From: Acanthochromis polyacanthus
Lineage: Eukaryota > Chordata > Actinopteri > Pomacentridae
Reading direction: 5' to 3'
NCBI RefSeq assembly: GCF_021347895.1
Contig: NC_067127.1
Coordinates: forward strand, 13,426,984-13,490,983
Length of the DNA: 64,000 nt
The notes beneath the pieces are model-generated. The model was not told the origin of the DNA, did no database searches, and saw only the letters and a list, made by a program, of their open reading frames with translations. The position numbers and the translations under genes are program-made. Shown here one piece after another: positions 62,201 to 64,000 of the stretch (positions are counted from its first letter, which is position 1; every line of letters starts with the position of its first letter).

Positions 62201-64000
62201 CAGTTCTTGTAATAAAATGTTTAAATATCTACAGTGAAATCTTTAGCTGTTATTTATTTAATATGCTAGATATCTTTACAGTATAGTGTTTAGAAGTATT
62301 TTGGTATACTGTGTATTTCCAATTTTGAGCTACTACAAACATGTACAGTACAGAAAGAGCAATTCTTGGCACTTCAGTCTATTTAGACATTGCAAACACA
62401 CAACACTGTCGCTTTTATAGCTGATGAGACATGTGATCCAAAGAGATGCTCTTCTGTTTAATTTGTCAAACACAGATGTCTATCAGTGCATCCATGCTGT
62501 TCTGATATAGGCACCAACTATGAAGCCATAACAAAAATGCTAATCACTTTTGATTCTTTCTCAGTTTAGTTTGTAATTCAGCAAATCACTCTTGACATGT
62601 TTGCATTCAGATGAGTAAGGAGGCTATCAGGTCACTTCATATGTGACTCATGCCAAGGCTTTGTCAAAGAAACCACCAGATGCAGTTTCACAGCACTGAA
62701 AAACCAAGGTTACATTTTTTAACTTCTTTCTTTCAGCACTAAATCATAAAACTATTGTTGTAATGTTGCATATAAACTCTGAAAAGTCAACAAAACTATG
62801 ACCCTATATGTCCATTTTTTGTCAGAAGCAGTATCTTAAACAAATTGATATAAATGTATCCAGACTAACTGAAAGACCAATGGAGTGTAGTTTTTTTCTG
62901 TACTGAGCAGAGGATTAATATTTTGCAATTAAAAGTCAAAGTAGCATTGTACAAACCGAAACTTATGCCAATGTCTGCCCAATGATACAGCAAGTTACAT
63001 CCGCATGGGTTCTGGAGATTTAAAAAAAAAAAAAAAAAACTTCTACAATGGGAAAGCGTACGATTGAGAACACAGTGTGCCCAATAACGAATGGGATGTC
63101 AAAGAAATGCGACTGCGATTTTGCATCACATTTCTCTGAAAAGAAGCACATTTTGTGGAATCTTTTTTTGCATCACATAACTTTTAAACATTTGTGAACC
63201 AGTGCAGTTATGTTTTGTCCACATCTTACTAACAGCATGTTATTTCTCCCTATGCAGTAACTACAATTTAACCAATGCCAAATCAAGCAGCAACGTTTGT
63301 GGAGGTTTACGGCAATTCATCACTACAAGTTATTAAAGCCAGCTAGACCATCTAAGTCATTTGGGCTCAGCCTATATGGTACCACATGTAAAATGCACTT
63401 GAAATATGTAGGAAAGAAGCTAAATGTATGCATCAACATATCAGATTATTGTAAACAAAAAATATCTTGCTCTAAATCTCTGCACAGACTCCCCTGCCTC
63501 AGCCTTATCTTTCTATTTTCTGCCTGTCTTACCCTGTCTCAATACATTTTCAGTACTGCTGGATAAAGTGAAAATTATTCATGAAAACCAAGTCAATAAT
63601 GGCTATCTCTAACATCTTGCATACACCATATTGTCATCTCAAACTTTCCAGCAACAGGTCCCAGACGCACGTATTTTTAATCCGTATATGATAATATCAA
63701 CATAGCCACATAAATAAATAAAGCAACCTACAACAAGGGTTTTCATTTTCACTGCATAAAAAAATATTAGCAGATTGTTTCAAAAGATTTACTTCTCCTA
63801 TTGTTTATAGCCTCCAACAGAAAGCACAACATGCTCGTTGATAAAATGTAGGTGCAATTTAATGCTATTTAAGAGTTTCTTATAAGACTATGATATGTGT
63901 GTATGTGTGACATGTCAGCATTATGTACCTTATCACCTCTGCCAATGAGACGGAGCCTTGGTGAAGATTATGTGTTCAGTGTCCTTTGCCTGTCAGCAGA

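Larger units (their letters stand above)
53585..64000 (-). other. lmbrd1: lmbrd1 intron, at least 10.4 kb
   Basis: No lmbrd1 exon was found up to the window edge. The stretch holds two dispersed repeats (58677-58750 and about 58950-59210), A runs near 56920-56932 and 63020-63038, and otherwise AT-rich DNA. Open frames of 100-160 codons here (for example 55954-56442) show no recognisable protein. Confidence 0.6.

Noticed and set aside
1..64000. CRISPR arrays, bacterial operons, phage or mobile defence systems, tRNA or rRNA genes
   Set aside because: No spaced direct repeats, no ribosome-binding-site-led gene clusters, no tRNA box B consensus in proper context; the window is vertebrate nuclear DNA.

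Overview
The window is nuclear DNA of a vertebrate, most likely a ray-finned (teleost) fish. It has short GT-AG-bounded coding exons of high protein similarity to vertebrate genes, introns of 0.15 to 9 kb, microsatellites, and pieces of fish-type repeats (Tc1-like transposon end, hAT-like pieces, two widely dispersed teleost repeats). No bacterial operons, CRISPR arrays, rRNA genes or tRNA genes were seen. I cannot name the species.

Layout. Positions 1 to about 42,870 hold the 3' half of adgrb3 (brain-specific angiogenesis inhibitor 3, BAI3), an adhesion G-protein-coupled receptor, on the + strand. I could place 21 coding exons (735-42040). They run from the GAIN domain through the GPS, seven membrane helices and a long cytoplasmic tail with an ELMO-binding helix, to the C-terminal PDZ ligand QTEV. 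The 5' half (CUB, thrombospondin repeats, hormone-receptor domain) lies to the left of the window. From about 42,900 to 51,660 is intergenic DNA with a Tc1-like remnant, DNA-transposon pieces and a broken retrocopy of a nicotinamide riboside kinase gene (nmrk2-like, 48037-48543). From about 51,660 to the right edge lies lmbrd1 (lysosomal cobalamin transport protein) on the - strand: 3' UTR, the last two coding exons (52993-53103, 53493-53584) and at least 10.4 kb of the intron upstream of them. adgrb3 and lmbrd1 are convergent, as I recall for human chromosome 6q12-q13, which supports both calls.

Most notable points. (1) Exon 5 of the window (12068-12174) aligns to ADGRB3 only if four separate extra bases are ignored; the other 20 exons are intact and in phase. 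It lies about 110 bp from a large, nearly perfect inverted repeat (11411-11958). Either this is a local assembly error cluster or the full-length receptor is broken in this haplotype. (2) A CpG-enriched stretch just upstream of the GPS exon (about 20755-21480) looks like an internal promoter with a 5' exon ending at a good donor. Transcripts from it would carry only short upstream ORFs before a strong ACCATGG start in the TM1 exon, predicting a 663-residue receptor without the extracellular part. That product would also bypass the damaged exon. (3) A dispersed teleost repeat in the lmbrd1 intron carries a perfect palindromic estrogen response element.

Most open reading frames of 60-140 codons here are chance frames in introns and were not annotated. 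Homology statements rest on remembered family sequences, not on a search.
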